Assembly (NCBI GenBank): GCA_030691555.1
Contig: JAUYEB010000251.1
Location: 1-5,962, forward strand
Length of the DNA: 5,962 nucleotides
Source of the DNA: Candidatus Bathyarchaeota archaeon
GTDB lineage: Archaea > Thermoproteota > Bathyarchaeia > TCS64
Reading direction: 5' to 3'
The notes under the pieces were generated by a model that made no database searches, was not told the DNA's origin, and was given only the letters and a program-made list of their open reading frames with translations. A program made the translations under genes and the position numbers. This document shows positions 4,956-5,962 of the stretch, in pieces (position 1 is the stretch's first letter; the number at the start of each line of letters is the position of its first letter).

Positions 4956-4966
4956 CGATTCCCCCG

Positions 4967-5003
4967 ATACACACGACTGATTGAGTAAATACTCTGCGTG
5001 TAT
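4967..5003. repeat. Nested inverted repeat upstream of the PhoU-like gene
   Basis: An inner dyad GAGTA-AA-TACTC (4983-4994) sits within outer arms ATACAC (4967-4972) and GTGTAT (4998-5003). The internal spacers are unequal (10 and 3 bases). It lies about 25 bases upstream of the presumed TATA box of the next gene and could be an operator for it. No regulator can be named. Confidence 0.4.
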
Positions 5004-5027
5004 TTTCAGATTTAGCATACGTCATCA

Positions 5028-5035
5028 ATTTAAAC
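5028..5035 (+). promoter_or_regulatory. Possible TATA box of the PhoU-like gene (ATTTAAAC)
   Basis: An A/T-rich TATA-like element about 48 bases before the ATG at 5080 predicts a leader of roughly 20-25 bases. The leader has no strong Shine-Dalgarno match; CCTGGTG near 5066-5072 is the nearest. The call is from position and composition only. Confidence 0.4.
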
Positions 5036-5079
5036 AACTGCCAGTTATTAGTTCCTAGACAAGCGCCTGGTGCCCAACC

Positions 5080-5733
5080 ATGGTATTTCCCATTGAAAGC
5101 GAAGACCGTACACTGCGAAACCTCCTGATGCTCTGCCAGGACAACTCCCGCCAAGTCGTCGAGGCCTACCGTAAGACCCTCGTAATCTTCGACTACATGA
5201 CGAAGGGGAAACCCATGGGCAACCTGGACCTCCTCGGCGACATCCACAAGATAGTCGACGAGTCGAACAGGATCAAGGCCTCGACCATCAGGGAACTCAA
5301 CGAGATCGGCGGAATCCTCGTTAGCCGAGACGACTTCCTACGCCTCTCCAGCAGCTTCAGCGGCATGATGGACTCGATCGAGGTCATCGCCATGAGGCTC
5401 CTCGAGGTCAAGGCCCGGAGCTGGAAGCTCAGCAAGACCCAGGCCGAGAGCATGGGGAACATGTCGGACCTCGGATTCGACGCCCTCATAAAGCTCAGGG
5501 ACAGCATCACGAGCCTCGGGTTCAACAGCGAGAAGGCGACGAGCTTCGCGAAGGATATCGACGAGATCGAGAAGAAGCTCGACCTACTGTACATAAAGCT
5601 CGACCTGGACATCGTCACCGGGGACGGGGCGCTGCCCTCGATCCTCATCCTGCGCGACGTCGCCCGCGAGGTCGAGCGCCTCGGCGACAAGGTCCACGAG
5701 GCTGCCGACCTCGTCAGGATACTCGCCATGTAG
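5080..5733 (+). CDS. PhoU/DUF47-like helical protein, 217 aa
   Basis: An all-helical cytoplasmic protein of the DUF47 (PhoU-related) type. These are thought to bind metal and regulate phosphate uptake, often beside a PiT permease. Visible family features are DIHKIVDESNRIKAS (residues 54-68), the RELNEIGGILVSRDDFLRLS segment (71-90) typical of DUF47, a middle helix MMDSIEVIAMRLLEV (96-110), and the C-terminal RDVAREVERLGDKVHEAADLV (192-212). That last segment contains a PhoU-like E-x3-D pair at Glu199 and Asp203. Length matches the family at about 210-220 residues. There is no signal peptide or membrane segment. No phosphate transporter is in view; instead endA starts 8 bases downstream, so the two are probably co-transcribed. 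The family is likely; the function is inferred from homologues only. Confidence 0.78.
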   Translation: MVFPIESEDRTLRNLLMLCQDNSRQVVEAYRKTLVIFDYMTKGKPMGNLDLLGDIHKIVDESNRIKASTIRELNEIGGILVSRDDFLRLSSSFSGMMDSIEVIAMRLLEVKARSWKLSKTQAESMGNMSDLGFDALIKLRDSITSLGFNSEKATSFAKDIDEIEKKLDLLYIKLDLDIVTGDGALPSILILRDVAREVERLGDKVHEAADLVRILAM

Positions 5734-5741
5734 GTGGCCCG

Positions 5742-5962
5742 GTGTTGCCCGACGAGCCGGTTGAGGTCGAGGCCCTCGTCGACGGCCGTCTAGTCGTCTG
5801 GTCGGTGGATCAGAGTAGACACCTCTTCAACACGGGATTCTACGGCAAGCCCCTAGGGAACCCCAAGCCCAAGGTGGACTTCGACGAGCCGCTCATGCTC
5901 GACGCGGTGGAGGGGGTCTACCTGCTCGAGAAGGGGCTGATAAGCGTCAAGGCCGCCGGCAA
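5742..5962 (+). CDS. endA: tRNA-splicing endonuclease, N-terminal domain (3' end outside the window)
   Basis: This enzyme cuts introns from precursor tRNAs at the bulge-helix-bulge motif. The visible 73 codons form the N-terminal alpha/beta domain of archaeal EndA: a first strand and turn (LVDGRLVVWSVD, residues 12-23), the signature LFNTGFYGKP (28-37), and MLDAVEGVYLLEKGLISV (52-69), which matches the conserved EAxYLxxxGxxxV helix-strand. The catalytic Tyr-His-Lys domain would lie beyond the right edge, so activity and subunit type cannot be judged. The start is probably GTG at 5742, with AGGTGG (5732-5737) four bases before it; TTG at 5745 is an alternative. The gene follows the PhoU-like stop by 8 bases on the same strand. 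Confidence 0.85.
   Translation, partial: MLPDEPVEVEALVDGRLVVWSVDQSRHLFNTGFYGKPLGNPKPKVDFDEPLMLDAVEGVYLLEKGLISVKAAG

Noticed and set aside
4735..5247. 170-codon minus-strand frame across the zinc-ribbon gene and the spacer
   Set aside because: It is antisense to the CxxC gene and the start of the PhoU-like gene and crosses promoter elements, with no family features.
5193..5729. 178-codon minus-strand frame opposite the PhoU-like gene
   Set aside because: A Ser/Arg/Leu-rich shadow of a helical coding sequence.
1..5962. tRNA, rRNA, CRISPR, insertion sequence or integration site
   Set aside because: By eye I found no tRNA T-loop and acceptor pairing, no rRNA-like sequence, no transposase frame with terminal repeats and no attachment-site duplication. 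A dedicated RNA search would be needed to exclude small RNAs.

Overview
The window reads as archaeal chromosome. The evidence is a TtuA/NcsA-type tRNA thiolase beside a MoaD/SAMP-like sulfur carrier, the start of an archaeal-type tRNA-splicing endonuclease, a DUF47/PhoU-like protein, TATA-like boxes about 26-30 bp upstream of several starts (suggesting leaderless or short-leader transcripts), GTG and TTG starts, and oligo-T rather than hairpin-type gene ends. The coding sequence is fairly GC-rich. A TACK-type lineage such as Bathyarchaeia would fit, but I cannot fix the taxon from this sequence alone.

Layout. 2-1015 (+) is the 3' part of a major facilitator superfamily transporter whose start lies off the left edge. 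It converges on 1033-2415 (-), a complete metal-dependent amidohydrolase of the MTA/SAH deaminase-atrazine chlorohydrolase type. The catalytic glutamate of the characterised deaminases is a glutamine here. 2416-2950 is a 535-base non-coding stretch, rich in T and G on the + strand. It holds the amidohydrolase promoter, several T-tracts, three phased TGTACA palindromes, a hairpin followed by T5, and a G7-A-G7 tract on the - strand. A hicBA toxin-antitoxin pair follows at 2951-3383 (+).

Two bases after hicA stops, the converging ttuA-like gene ends (3386-4294, -). It is preceded on the same strand, with no gap, by a MoaD/SAMP-like beta-grasp protein (4295-4567, -) ending in Gly-Gly-Ser. These two look like a tRNA 2-thiouridine module: the small protein would carry sulfur as a C-terminal thiocarboxylate and the PP-loop enzyme would adenylate the tRNA uridine and insert the sulfur. 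A compact divergent promoter region (4568-4701) separates them from a small zinc-ribbon protein (4702-4929, +). After a T6 terminator come a PhoU/DUF47-like helical protein (5080-5733, +) and, 8 bases later, the 5' part of endA (5742 to the right edge).

Most of the window is ordinary archaeal housekeeping and accessory content. The points most worth a second look are the Gly-Gly-Ser terminus of the sulfur carrier, the Glu-to-Gln change in the amidohydrolase, and the dense set of regulatory-looking elements in 2416-2950. I see no clear new multi-gene system.
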